This document shows positions 1-8,469 of a stretch of DNA of 64,000 bases, piece by piece. The position numbers were made by a program, and so were the translations under genes. Where the stretch lies: positions 1-64,000 of the forward strand of contig NZ_SDWV01000008.1 in assembly GCF_004137345.1 (NCBI RefSeq). The letters run 5' to 3'. Under the pieces are notes generated by a model. That model did no database searches. It was not told the DNA's origin and saw only the letters and a program-made list of their open reading frames with translations. How positions within the stretch are numbered: position 1 is the stretch's first letter; each line of letters begins with the position of its first letter. Source of the stretch: Nocardioides zhouii (GTDB lineage: Bacteria > Actinomycetota > Actinomycetes > Propionibacteriales > Nocardioidaceae).

Positions 1-302
1 AGCGGTGGTCCACCCACACTCGTTGGCTCGGGAATGTGGCTCGGCCACCGCTGGAGCGCGAGTCGTACGCCGACACGTCCGTCAGCGGTGGTCCACCCAC
101 ACTCGTTGGCTCGGGAACGTGGCTAGGCCACCGCTGGAGCGCGAGTCGTACGCCGACACGTCCGTCAGCGGTGGTCCACCCACACTCGTTGGCTCGGGGA
201 TGTGGCTCGGCCACCGCTGGAGCGCGAGTCGTACGCCGACACGTCCGTCAGCGGTGGTCCACCCACACGTGGTGGCTCGCGAATGTGGCTAGGCCACCGC
301 TC
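1..302. repeat. Tandem array of an 83-bp unit carrying a 52-nt palindrome (family P52)
   Basis: Four units begin at 1, 84, 167 and 250, an exact 83-bp period, and the fourth stops after its palindrome at about 301. Each unit is a 52-nt imperfect palindrome that opens AGCGGTGGTCCACCCACA and closes TGTGGCTCGGCCACCGCT, followed by a 31-bp spacer that is the same in every copy. Copies differ at a few inner positions; copy 4 differs most, in the loop. The array may extend left of the window. Related palindromes occur at 27207-27344 and 28404-28539. The open frames through the array are not convincing genes because 83 is not a multiple of three. Confidence 0.9.
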
Positions 303-356
303 GGGCGCGCGCTGCTGCGGGTCGCGTGGCTCAGGCGCGTAGGCACGCCGGCCGAG

Positions 357-412
357 AGATCTCGATACGCGCTTGCGACCTCGTTCCTCGGTCGCCGCGT
401 GCTACTCGATCT
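357..412. repeat. Dispersed imperfect palindrome of the CTCGATACGC...GCTACTCGA type
   Basis: The left arm reads AGATCTCGATACGCG and the right arm CGCGTGCTACTCGATCT, with an inner GCGACC/GGTCGC stem around TCGTTCCTCG. The same TCGTTCCTCG core with the same outer arms recurs at 37630-37672 inside mutB. From memory, palindromes of this kind are common in Nocardioides and related actinobacteria; this was not checked by a search. The rest of 303-422 holds nothing else recognisable. Confidence 0.7.
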
Positions 413-422
413 TCCGTGACTA

Positions 423-444
423 CGACACTGCTGGCGCAGTGTCG
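423..444 (-). terminator. Hairpin just downstream of the M23 peptidase gene
   Basis: CGACACTGC (423-431) pairs perfectly with GCAGTGTCG (436-444) around a TGGC loop. It starts one base after the stop codon of the minus-strand gene. There is no long T tract, which is usual in high-GC actinobacteria. Confidence 0.55.
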
Positions 445-445
445 G

Positions 446-1270
446 TCAGGGGACGATGCCGTGCTCGACGAAGGCGTTGAACGGGTCGACCGGGCCGCCG
501 CCACCGGGGCGGACCTCGAGGTGGAGGTGCGAGCCGGTCACGTTGCCGGTCGCGCCGACGGTGCCGATGACGTCGCTGCCGTAGACGCGCTCGCCGACGG
601 AGACGTAGATCGACGTCTGGTGGCAGTACCAGATCTCGGTGCCGTCATCGAGGGTGACGACCGTCTTGTTGCCGTAGGCGCCGTCGTAGCCGGTCGAGGT
701 GACCGTGCCGTTGGCGATGGCGTGGATCGGATCACCGGTGTTGCCGTTGAAGTCGAGGCCGGTGTGGTAGCTGGCCCAGAGGCCGTACTGACCGAAGGTC
801 GCGGTGATCTGGTAGACGTCGAGGGGGAGAAGCCACTTGTTCTCCTTGATCTTCGCCGCCTGCTTCTCCGCGGACTTGCGGATCTCGGCGAGCTTGGCCT
901 CACGCTCGGCCATCTGCTTCTCGGCGAGGGCGACCAGCTCGGGGTCGGTCTCCTCACCGGAGCTGCGGGTGCCGTCGCGGCTGACAACGACACCGCGGCG
1001 CGAGAGCGCCTGGCCTGCAGCGGTGCCGATCGAGCCGGCGGCGTCGAGCGAGGAGCCCGACGAGGTCAGTGCCGTGACGCCCGCGCCGGACGCGGTGACT
1101 GCCCCACCTGCGGAGATCGCCAGAACGGCGACACCGGCCACCAGCGGGAGGGACGGCACGCTGCGCCACACCGAACGGCGGGGCGGCGTGGTCGCACGTC
1201 GCTTGCCATTCAGGGGTGCCGCTGCCGAGGTGCGACGCTGGGGAGCGCGCTCCGCTCGGTGGTTGCCCAT
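446..1270 (-). CDS. M23-family (LytM-type) zinc metallopeptidase, membrane-anchored
   Basis: This 274-aa protein is a probable peptidoglycan endopeptidase acting outside the membrane. A basic N-terminus is followed by one hydrophobic segment (about residues 40-61), a charged helical stretch (about 107-145) likely to form a coiled coil, and a C-terminal M23 domain (about 150-270). The catalytic set is present: H169 and D173 in HTGLD, H217, and the HLH motif at 248-250, so it should be an active zinc enzyme rather than a degenerate LytM factor. An in-frame TTG 15 bases upstream is possible, but ATG at 1270 is preferred because GTAAAT lies six bases before it, as in a leaderless promoter. It stands alone, followed by a hairpin. 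The domain call is firm; the substrate is inferred. Confidence 0.9.
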   Translation of the reverse strand: MGNHRAERAPQRRTSAAAPLNGKRRATTPPRRSVWRSVPSLPLVAGVAVLAISAGGAVTASGAGVTALTSSGSSLDAAGSIGTAAGQALSRRGVVVSRDGTRSSGEETDPELVALAEKQMAEREAKLAEIRKSAEKQAAKIKENKWLLPLDVYQITATFGQYGLWASYHTGLDFNGNTGDPIHAIANGTVTSTGYDGAYGNKTVVTLDDGTEIWYCHQTSIYVSVGERVYGSDVIGTVGATGNVTGSHLHLEVRPGGGGPVDPFNAFVEHGIVP

Positions 1271-1385
1271 AGGGGTATTTACCAATCTGCCGGGTCAGGG
1301 GGGTGGTCGGCAAGACCGCGCACGACTGTAACGGAAAGATCACGGAAAGTTGCATTGAAGGCCAGAAAAGGCGCATACCTGCAGG

Positions 1386-2696
1386 TCAGCCGCGTGCAGC
1401 TCGATAGCGGTCCAGCGCCTCGACCCTCTCATCCGCGTGGTCGACGATCCGCACCGGGTAGTCCTGCTCGTAGCCCACGTCGGACTTCCACGGCTCGTGG
1501 GCGGCCTTGCCGGGCAGGTGGTCGAGCTGCGGGACCCAGCGACGTACGTAGTCGCCCTGCGGATCGAACTTCAGCCCCTGGGTGATCGGGTTGAAGACGC
1601 GGAAGTAGGGCGAGGCGTCCGTGCCGGTCCCGGCGACCCACTGCCAGCCGTGGTTGTTGGAGGCCACGTCGCCGTCGATCAGCAGGTCGAGGAAGTGCCG
1701 CGCGCCGACCGGCCACCACACGTGCAGGTCCTTGGTGAGGAAGGACGCGGTGATCATCCGCACCCGGTTGTGCATCCAGCCGGTGTGCAGCAGCTGCCGC
1801 ATCCCGGCGTCGACGATCGGGAACCCGGTGGTGCCGGTGCGCCAGGCCTCGACGGCGTCCTCCGGCTCGTCGTACGCCATCCCCTGCAGCGCGGGCTTGA
1901 GGTCGGCCCACGCCGACGCCGGCTCGTGCCACAGCACGTCGGCGTAGAACTCGCGCCAGGCGATCTCGTTGGCGTACGTCGAGCGGGTGTCGATGTCGGC
2001 GAGCAGCGAGCGAGGGTGGAGCACCCCGAGGTGGAGGTAGGGCGAGAGCCGCGAGGTGCCGTCGTGGTCGGGGCGGTTGCGCTCGTTGGAGTAGGCACGC
2101 ACGCCGTCCTCGCGGAACTCGCGCCAGCGCCGCCAGGCGGCGTCCTCGCCGGCACCCGGCAGATCGAACGGCGCGTCCGCGACCGACTTCTCCAGGAGGT
2201 CGACGGCCTTCGCGTGCGAGTCGGCGGGCGCCAGGTCGGGGGAGCGGGGCGTGTGGGCGGGCTCCGGCCAGCCGTGCTCGCGCCAGCCGCGGGCGAAGGC
2301 CGTGAAGACCTGGTAGGGGTTGCCGCTGCCGTTGCGCACCCGCCCCGGCCCGACGGCGTACGGCGAACCGGTGGCGACCAGCTCGACCCGCTCGCCCACG
2401 GCCTCGTCACGACGGCGGCCGTACGGCGTGGTCTCGGCCGACACGTGCACCCGGCGACCGTCGGCCACGCGCGGCACGACGTCGCGGGGGTCGCCGTGGC
2501 GGATCGTCAGCGGGATGCGCTCGGCCAGCGCCAGCACGTTGGCCGCGAGCCAGGCCTGCCGCGCCGCGCCGGCGCCGGACCAGATGGCCGGATCGACCAC
2601 GAACAGGGCCGTCGCGGTGCCGTCCTCGAGCGCTGCGAGCAGCGCCGGGTTGTCCCGCACGCGGAGATCGCGCCTGAACCACATCACCGAGGACAT
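1386..2696 (-). CDS. phr: Deoxyribodipyrimidine photolyase (class I cryptochrome/photolyase family)
   Basis: This 436-aa flavoprotein is expected to repair UV-made cyclobutane pyrimidine dimers using blue light. The N-terminal alpha/beta antenna domain opens with [16 protein letters not shown]. The C-terminal FAD-binding domain carries the family signature from about residue 300 on: [15 protein letters not shown], then [20 protein letters not shown] and FNP. Length matches the family (430-480 aa). The frame stays open far upstream, opposite sucC, but homology begins at this ATG. TACGTT lies seven bases before it, suggesting a leaderless transcript. It is divergent from sucC with 129 bp between. 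No SOS-type operator was seen. Confidence 0.95.
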   Translation of the reverse strand: MSSVMWFRRDLRVRDNPALLAALEDGTATALFVVDPAIWSGAGAARQAWLAANVLALAERIPLTIRHGDPRDVVPRVADGRRVHVSAETTPYGRRRDEAVGERVELVATGSPYAVGPGRVRNGSGNPYQVFTAFARGWREHGWPEPAHTPRSPDLAPADSHAKAVDLLEKSVADAPFDLPGAGEDAAWRRWREFREDGVRAYSNERNRPDHDGTSRLSPYLHLGVLHPRSLLADIDTRSTYANEIAWREFYADVLWHEPASAWADLKPALQGMAYDEPEDAVEAWRTGTTGFPIVDAGMRQLLHTGWMHNRVRMITASFLTKDLHVWWPVGARHFLDLLIDGDVASNNHGWQWVAGTGTDASPYFRVFNPITQGLKFDPQGDYVRRWVPQLDHLPGKAAHEPWKSDVGYEQDYPVRIVDHADERVEALDRYRAARG

Positions 2697-2703
2697 GCCC
2701 CTC

Positions 2704-2709
2704 AACGTA
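2704..2709 (-). promoter_or_regulatory. Candidate -10 box (TACGTT) for leaderless phr mRNA
   Basis: On the minus strand TACGTT lies seven bases before the phr ATG, the geometry of a leaderless actinobacterial transcript. A GAGGGG stretch between them is too close to the start to act as a ribosome binding site. Confidence 0.4.
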
Positions 2710-2825
2710 GCCGGGAGGTGACCACCACCACGTGCACCCGACCTCGTGCGACCGCCCCGCGGAGGTCTAGGGTGCCGAGAGGGAAAACCCGCCACTGTTC
2801 GCAGACGAAAAGGATCGGTCACCTC

Positions 2826-3995
2826 GTGGACCTGATGGAATTCCAGGCGAAGGAGCTCTTCGCGAAGCACGGAGTCGCAACGACGTTGGGTGTGGTCGCC
2901 GAGACCCCCGAGGCCGCGCGCGCAGCCGCCGAGGAGATGGGCGGAGTCACCGTCATCAAGGCGCAGGTCAAGGCCGGTGGCCGCGGCAAGGCCGGCGGCG
3001 TGAAGATCGCCAAGACGGCCGACGAGGCCGAGTCCTACGCCCGCGACATCATCGGCATGGAGATCAAGGGCCTGCGCGTCAACCGCGTCCTGGTCACGCC
3101 GGCGACGCCGCCGGTCGAGGAGTACTACTTCTCCTTCCTGCTCGACCGGTCCAACCGCTCGCACCTGTGCATCGCATCGGTCGAGGGCGGCGTGGAGATC
3201 GAGGAGGTCGCCAAGACCAACCCCGAGGCCGTCCGTCAGATCCGCATCGACGCGATCGAGGGCGTGACGCCGGAGAAGGCCGCCGCGATCGTCGACGAGG
3301 CGAAGTTCCCGGCCGAGCTGCGTGACCAGGCCATCGAGATGGTCCAGAAGCTGTGGCAGGTCTACGTCCAGGAGGACGCCACCCTCGTCGAGGTCAACCC
3401 GCTGGCCCGCCTCGAGGGCGACAAGCTCGAGGCGCTCGACGGCAAGATCTCGCTCGACGACAACGCCTCCGAGGTGCGCCACCCCGAGCACGCGCAGTTC
3501 GAGATCCGCGAGGAGGCCGACGCCCTCGAGTCGAAGGCCAAGGACAAGGGCCTCAACTACGTCAAGCTCGACGGCCAGGTCGGCATCATCGGCAACGGCG
3601 CGGGTCTCGTGATGAGCACCCTCGACGTCGTCGCGTACGCCGGTGAGGCGCACGGCGGCGTGAAGCCCGCCAACTTCCTCGACATCGGCGGCGGCGCCAA
3701 CGCCCAGGTGATGGCCGACGGCCTCGACGTGATCCTCAACGACGAGCAGGTCAAGAGCGTCTTCGTCAACGTCTTCGGCGGCATCACGGCCTGCGACGAG
3801 GTCGCCAACGGCATCAAGGGTGCCCTGGAGATCCTCGGCGACAGCGCCACCAAGCCGCTCGTCGTACGCCTCGACGGCAACAACGTCGAGAAGGGTCGCG
3901 CGATCCTCGACGAGCTCAACCACCCGCTGATCACCCAGGTCGACACGATGGACGGCGCGGCCGACAAGGCCGCCGAGCTCGCCCACCAGGCCTGA
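2826..3995 (+). CDS. sucC: Succinyl-CoA synthetase (ADP-forming), beta subunit
   Basis: With SucD this converts succinyl-CoA, ADP and phosphate to succinate, CoA and ATP in the TCA cycle. The 389-aa protein has an N-terminal ATP-grasp domain, with the nucleotide loop around [10 protein letters not shown] (residues ~53-62), and a C-terminal CoA-ligase domain with [12 protein letters not shown] and NFLDIGGGA. The GTG start ([12 protein letters not shown]) is chosen because AAAAGGA ends 12 bases upstream; the internal ATG at 2835 would lie too far from it. sucD follows after 21 bases, so the two are one operon. The methylmalonyl-CoA mutase genes further along also feed succinyl-CoA. Confidence 0.97.
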   Translation: MDLMEFQAKELFAKHGVATTLGVVAETPEAARAAAEEMGGVTVIKAQVKAGGRGKAGGVKIAKTADEAESYARDIIGMEIKGLRVNRVLVTPATPPVEEYYFSFLLDRSNRSHLCIASVEGGVEIEEVAKTNPEAVRQIRIDAIEGVTPEKAAAIVDEAKFPAELRDQAIEMVQKLWQVYVQEDATLVEVNPLARLEGDKLEALDGKISLDDNASEVRHPEHAQFEIREEADALESKAKDKGLNYVKLDGQVGIIGNGAGLVMSTLDVVAYAGEAHGGVKPANFLDIGGGANAQVMADGLDVILNDEQVKSVFVNVFGGITACDEVANGIKGALEILGDSATKPLVVRLDGNNVEKGRAILDELNHPLITQVDTMDGAADKAAELAHQA

Positions 3996-4016
3996 GAGAG
4001 AACTGGACACAATCAC

Positions 4017-4898
4017 ATGAGCATCTACCTCAACAAGGACTCCAAGATCATCGTCCAGGGCATGACGGGCGGGATGGGCGCGAAGCACACCACCCTCATG
4101 GTCGAGTCGGGCGCGGACATCGTGGGCGGCGTCAACGCCCGCAAGGCCGGCACGACGGTCGAGCTCGGCGGCAAGGAGCTGCCGGTGTTCGGCACGGTCG
4201 AGGAGGCGATGAAGGAGACCGGCGCCAACGTGTCGGTCGCGTTCGTCCCGCCGGCCTTCACCAAGGACGCCTGCATCGAGGCCATCGACGCCGAGATCCC
4301 GCTCCTCGTGGTGATCACCGAGGGCGTCCCGGTCCTCGACACGGCCGAGGTCGTGCAGTACCTCGACGGCAAGTCCACCCGGATGATCGGCCCCAACTGC
4401 CCCGGCATCATCACGCCGGGCGAGTCGCTGGCCGGCATCACGCCGCACACCATCGCGGGCACTGGCCCGGTCGGCCTGGTGTCGAAGTCGGGCACGCTGA
4501 CCTACCAGATGATGTTCGAGCTGAAGGACTTCGGCTTCACGACCGCCATCGGCATCGGTGGAGACCCGATCGTCGGCACCACGCACATCGACGCGCTCGA
4601 GGCGTTCGAGAACGACCCCGACACCAAGGCGATCGTGATGATCGGCGAGATCGGCGGCGACGCCGAGGAGCGGGCAGCGGCCTACATCAAGGACCACGTG
4701 ACCAAGCCGGTCGTCGGCTACGTCGCGGGCTTCACCGCTCCCGAGGGCAAGACCATGGGCCACGCCGGCGCCATCGTGTCCGGCTCCTCGGGCACCGCGC
4801 AGGCCAAGAAGGAGGCCCTCGAGGCCGCCGGGGTCAAGGTCGGCAAGACGCCGTCCGAGACCGCAGCCCTGATGCGGGCCATCCTGAACGAGCTCTAG
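4017..4898 (+). CDS. sucD: Succinyl-CoA synthetase, alpha subunit
   Basis: This 293-aa subunit binds CoA in its N-terminal Rossmann-like domain ([14 protein letters not shown] near residue 15) and carries the phosphohistidine in GHAGAIVSG, with H249 as the active-site histidine. Family length is 285-300 aa, so it is complete. It is co-transcribed with sucC 21 bases upstream, and a strong hairpin 47 bases after the stop ends the operon. The sucC-sucD pair upstream of purN-purH matches the order at Rv0951-Rv0957 in Mycobacterium tuberculosis. Confidence 0.97.
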   Translation: MSIYLNKDSKIIVQGMTGGMGAKHTTLMVESGADIVGGVNARKAGTTVELGGKELPVFGTVEEAMKETGANVSVAFVPPAFTKDACIEAIDAEIPLLVVITEGVPVLDTAEVVQYLDGKSTRMIGPNCPGIITPGESLAGITPHTIAGTGPVGLVSKSGTLTYQMMFELKDFGFTTAIGIGGDPIVGTTHIDALEAFENDPDTKAIVMIGEIGGDAEERAAAYIKDHVTKPVVGYVAGFTAPEGKTMGHAGAIVSGSSGTAQAKKEALEAAGVKVGKTPSETAALMRAILNEL

Positions 4899-4944
4899 CC
4901 TTCAGAACCTCTGATCGACCGGGTCGTCCAGACGGCCTTCGAGG

Positions 4945-4972
4945 CGGCTCCGCAGGTCCACCTGCGGGGCCG
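4945..4972 (+). terminator. Terminator hairpin of the sucCD operon
   Basis: A 12-bp stem, CGGCTCCGCAGG (4945-4956) with CCTGCGGGGCCG (4961-4972), contains one G-T wobble and closes on a TCCA loop. It is followed by TCGTCGATTTCG, a weak T-rich tail. The rest of 4899-5144 shows no gene. Confidence 0.6.
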
Positions 4973-5144
4973 TCGTCGATTTCGGAGGGCGCTCGTGACG
5001 GGCGGGCCGCTGCGCCTCCCAGAGGATCCGCCACACTACGTGCGCGCCGAGCAGGCGTACGGGCGCCACCGCGGAGACGCGGCGTGGCGAGGGCAGGGTC
5101 GGGCAGGCCGAGCTGGCCAGCGTCGAAGGAATGGACATGACTGG

Positions 5145-6431
5145 TTAACACCCCGTTTTCGTGAACACACACATCGCCGGAACGATCTTCCCCGTGGTCT
5201 CCGTGACCCCGTCAGCCTGCTCGTCCAGCGATGCGAGCGAGCCTTCACCGTATGTCTGGACCATCAGTCGTGCCGCACCGACCCTCGTCACCTGGAAGAC
5301 CGAGCTCCCCAGGCTGTTGTCGTACGTCAGCCCGACCGTGACCGTGTCGTAGCCGGTGTCGCGGTCGAGGACCGTCCACACCTGGTGGTCGACCGACCGG
5401 CAGTCGCCGGCCGCCCCGCGGAGGACGGCCATCACGTTCGAGGCCACCTCGGCGTCGGCGTGCACGATCAGCTCACGGCCGTCGAAGTACTCCGGGCCGA
5501 GCGCGCCCGTGACCAGGCGTCGGCTGCCTCCGGCGGTGCCGCCCAACGGCCACACCTCCCGGCCGCACATCTCGACGACACCGATCCCGTCGCCGTCCGG
5601 CGAGGGCGGGGACACCTCCGTCTCGCCGTCGTCCTCCGGCAGCCCGACGGCCAGCGGGAAGTCGTCGGGTACGGGCGTCACCACGCCGGCCGGACCCGCG
5701 GTGGGCGTCGCTCCGGGGCTGGCCGCACGATCGAACAGCGCCATGGCCGAGACGGTGTCGCGAGTCAGAGCGACGGTGTCGGCGATGCCCTGCTCGACGT
5801 CTTCCCACTCGCCGTACGTCCGTGTCGCCAGCAGCGCCGCGCCGACCGGCACGACGTGGATGACGATCGCGCCCGGGACGGACTCGCCGTCGACGGCGTA
5901 GGTCTGCACCAGCAGGGTGGCCGGGTGCGACCCGAACGGCGACTCGCGCACCTCGGTGGTCGTCTGGACGCCGTCCTTGACGATGGTGAGGTCGCACCGA
6001 GACGTCAGGTCGGCGAACGACTGCGCCACCTTGGCCGCCTCGTCCGGGCTGCCGAGGATCAGCAGCTCCCGGCTGTCGAGCGCCTCGCCGCCGCTGTTGT
6101 CGGCGACCATCCGGTCGCGGGTGCCGAGGCCTCGCAGGGGCGAGGTGCCGCACAGGGTGAGGTCGCGGAGGCCGGTGCCGGTGCGTGAGGTCGCGATGGC
6201 GTCGTCCGGTCCGCCCATGCCGCTCGACAGGGGGAAGTCGTCCGGGATCGTGGTCGCGCCGGTGGGCTCGACCTCGGCGGGACCGTCCGACTGCTCGGTC
6301 GTCGCGTCGGACACGGTGTCGTCCGCCGCGCCGTCTCCCGACGTCGCCAGGTCCGAGGGCTGGCCGCCGCACCCGACGAGCGCGACAGCGCAGGTCAGGG
6401 TCGCGGCGAACAGCCGTGCTCGATGCCTCAC
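5145..6431 (-). CDS. Lipoprotein with two copies of an unknown domain
   Basis: Function unknown. The N-terminus is a lipoprotein signal with the lipobox LVGC (Cys21), so the protein should be lipid-anchored outside the membrane. After an acidic, Thr/Ser-rich linker, two homologous repeats follow. The first starts near residue 62 at IPDDFPLSSGM and the second near 254 at VPDDFPLAVGLPEDD. Both carry two cysteines in matching places (LCGTS and RCDL; MCGRE and DCRSV) and end in a LLVQTY / LMVQTYGE strand, so each unit probably has one disulfide. The GTG at 6431 opens the frame. The neighbouring sigma-like fusion has a different outer domain, and no operon link is evident. Confidence 0.75.
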   Translation of the reverse strand: MRHRARLFAATLTCAVALVGCGGQPSDLATSGDGAADDTVSDATTEQSDGPAEVEPTGATTIPDDFPLSSGMGGPDDAIATSRTGTGLRDLTLCGTSPLRGLGTRDRMVADNSGGEALDSRELLILGSPDEAAKVAQSFADLTSRCDLTIVKDGVQTTTEVRESPFGSHPATLLVQTYAVDGESVPGAIVIHVVPVGAALLATRTYGEWEDVEQGIADTVALTRDTVSAMALFDRAASPGATPTAGPAGVVTPVPDDFPLAVGLPEDDGETEVSPPSPDGDGIGVVEMCGREVWPLGGTAGGSRRLVTGALGPEYFDGRELIVHADAEVASNVMAVLRGAAGDCRSVDHQVWTVLDRDTGYDTVTVGLTYDNSLGSSVFQVTRVGAARLMVQTYGEGSLASLDEQADGVTETTGKIVPAMCVFTKTGC

Positions 6432-6467
6432 GACACCTAAGACACCGCGGAGGCCGAAAAGGTTGCG

Positions 6468-8369
6468 TCAGTCCCGTGCGGGAGCTGCGGCCATGCGCTC
6501 GAGCATCCGGCGCGCGAGCGCGACGAAGTCGTCGCGGGACATCGTCATCGAGCGGTCAGGGGCGAAGCCGAGCTGCGAGACGGTGGTGCCGTCGCGCCCG
6601 ATCGCCATCAGGAACGGGAACGACTGCTTGTCGTTGAGCTCGGTCGACAGGGCCCACACGCTGAGGTCGCCCGACGTCGAGGACGACGTGGCCAGCTGGG
6701 TGACGCTGGTGCCGAGGTTGGCCTGCCCGCACTGCCGGATCCGGGTGCGGACCTGGTCGACGAACGTCGACGCCTTGGCCTGGTTCATCGTGCCGATGGT
6801 CTGGGTCAGGCCGAGCTGCAGGGCGTTGGTCGTCTCGGGGAAGACGAAGGTCCGGGTCAGCGCGCGCGAGATGCCCTTGCCCGTGAACGTGGTGCGGTCG
6901 CAGCGCGTGGAGGCGAAGTTGGTCTTCGCCCGCTCCGGGGGGATGCCGACCCACGGGCCGCGGACGGCGGCGACGGGCGGCAGGTCGACGACCGCGAGCA
7001 GCCCCGCCGGCGTACCGATGTCGAGCGGTGCCGTGCGGTTGGCCCGCGCACGGCCGGCGCAGGCGCCGGCCCCGTCGGTCCCGCAGAGCGCGTTGACGGA
7101 GGCGGCCAGCCCCGTGAGGGTGGCCTTGTCGCTCGCCGGGCGGCCCGTGCTGCGGACCACGGTGGTCACCACGAGGCTGCCGGTGCGGGCCAGGGCCACC
7201 GTGATCGTGGACGGCACCTTCCCCCACGTGCGCAGCCGGAACGCCCGGGCCTCCTCGCCGACGCGCTTGACCGTGCGGGTGTCCATCAGCTGGGTGCGCG
7301 GGTCGGTGCAGCCGGCGTACCAGGCCGAGGCCGTCTCGAAGCTCTGTGCGGCCTGGTCGGCGTCGCTCGACATCTCCACGAGCTGGACGACGGTCGACTC
7401 CACGCTCGTCTCGGTGCGCTTGTCGGTGCGCTGGCCCTCACCCTTGCCGACCTTGGCCCGGACCGTGCGGGTCGCGGACCCCTCCCAGGTGCGGGCGAGG
7501 GCGGTGACGCCGGCGGGGTCGGAGAAGCGCTCGCGCTGGCAGGGGGCGAGGAGTCCGCTGCCGGCGAGGTTGTCGGTGGTGGCGGTCTCCGCCCAGTCCA
7601 GGCCCGAGCCGAAGCGGGCCATCTGGGTCGAGGACAGCAGCGTCGTCTCGTCGATGAGCTGCTCGCCGGTGGCCTCGTCCGGCGCCGGGTCGTGCACGGT
7701 GACGCCGGTGGACACCTTCTCCTCGCTGAGGCTGGTCGGCTCGGCGTCGGCCCCGGTGGCGACGAGCGAGCCGGAGACGACGAGTGCAGCGGCCGCCACG
7801 CCCGCGCCGATGACGGTGTGCGTACGACGGCGCGCGGCCCCGGAGCGACGGATCACGGTCGCGCGCGGCCAGCGGATCTCCTCCAGGGGCGCGGCGAGGT
7901 CGTGCAGGAGGCGGCGTACCTCCGTCGTGGGGACGTCGCGGGCGAGCGAGAACTGTGACGTGGCCGTCTGCAGCTCGCGCTCGGCGTCGGAGCGCGGCAG
8001 GCCGACCATGCGCCCGATGTCGGTGAGCGAGAGGGTGGACAGGCCGTTGAGCACGAGGAGCTCGCGCTGGCGCGGGGTGAGCTTGGACAGCGCGTCGAGC
8101 GTGGTGCGCGCCTCGGGGGCCAGGGACTTGTCGCGGTGCCAGATCCGGGCGGTGTGCCGGCGTCGGGCTCGACGGAAGGCGATCGGGCGGATGTAGGAGT
8201 CGCGGTCGTCGAGGTGTCCGACCTTGCGCCAGTGGTGCCACGTGACCACGAAGGCGTCCCGCACCGCGGCCCGGGCGGCCGGGGCGTCGCCGGTGAGGGC
8301 GTACGCCTCGTGCAGCAGGCGCGTGCGCGTCTCGACGTAGTAGGCGTCGAAGGTCTCGGGGCTCCTCAT
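6468..8369 (-). CDS. Sigma-factor-like protein fused to a membrane anchor and large outer domain
   Basis: A 633-aa fusion. Residues about 1-85 resemble a degenerate ECF sigma region 2, and about 95-140 (LTPRQRELLVLNGL...LSLTDIGRMVGLPRSDAE) are a clear sigma region 4 helix-turn-helix. One transmembrane segment follows at about 184-206, then some 420 residues predicted outside the cell, with a Cys-containing repeat-like design. ECF factors and their membrane anti-sigma partners are normally separate proteins; here they appear in one chain. Without a good region 2 it may not act as a true sigma factor. The frame is open beyond ATG 8369, but similarity to sigma factors starts there. It is divergent from the PerM-like gene, 100 bp away. 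Confidence 0.75.
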   Translation of the reverse strand: MRSPETFDAYYVETRTRLLHEAYALTGDAPAARAAVRDAFVVTWHHWRKVGHLDDRDSYIRPIAFRRARRRHTARIWHRDKSLAPEARTTLDALSKLTPRQRELLVLNGLSTLSLTDIGRMVGLPRSDAERELQTATSQFSLARDVPTTEVRRLLHDLAAPLEEIRWPRATVIRRSGAARRRTHTVIGAGVAAAALVVSGSLVATGADAEPTSLSEEKVSTGVTVHDPAPDEATGEQLIDETTLLSSTQMARFGSGLDWAETATTDNLAGSGLLAPCQRERFSDPAGVTALARTWEGSATRTVRAKVGKGEGQRTDKRTETSVESTVVQLVEMSSDADQAAQSFETASAWYAGCTDPRTQLMDTRTVKRVGEEARAFRLRTWGKVPSTITVALARTGSLVVTTVVRSTGRPASDKATLTGLAASVNALCGTDGAGACAGRARANRTAPLDIGTPAGLLAVVDLPPVAAVRGPWVGIPPERAKTNFASTRCDRTTFTGKGISRALTRTFVFPETTNALQLGLTQTIGTMNQAKASTFVDQVRTRIRQCGQANLGTSVTQLATSSSTSGDLSVWALSTELNDKQSFPFLMAIGRDGTTVSQLGFAPDRSMTMSRDDFVALARRMLERMAAAPARD

Positions 8370-8469
8370 GACCAGTCCACGGTACGGGAGCGGCACACGG
8401 TGCGCACATCGCCCGTGGGCGGCGTGGCAGCGCCGTCGGCGGCGGGCACCGGGTGATGATGGATCGGCC

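Noticed and set aside
1..302. CRISPR array
   Set aside because: The regular repeat-spacer look comes from an 83-bp tandem repeat whose spacers are identical, and no cas gene is nearby. The repeat itself is a near-complete palindrome longer than CRISPR repeats.
5..419. Open reading frames through the repeat array
   Set aside because: They arise from a GC-rich tandem repeat whose period is not a multiple of three; no ribosome binding site or protein similarity was seen.
2697..4763. Long N-terminal extension of the photolyase opposite sucC
   Set aside because: It is the antisense reading of sucC and lacks any photolyase similarity; the conserved protein begins at ATG 2696.
4902..5138. Short minus-strand frames between sucD and the lipoprotein
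   Set aside because: They overlap the sucCD terminator and lack ribosome binding sites and recognisable sequence.
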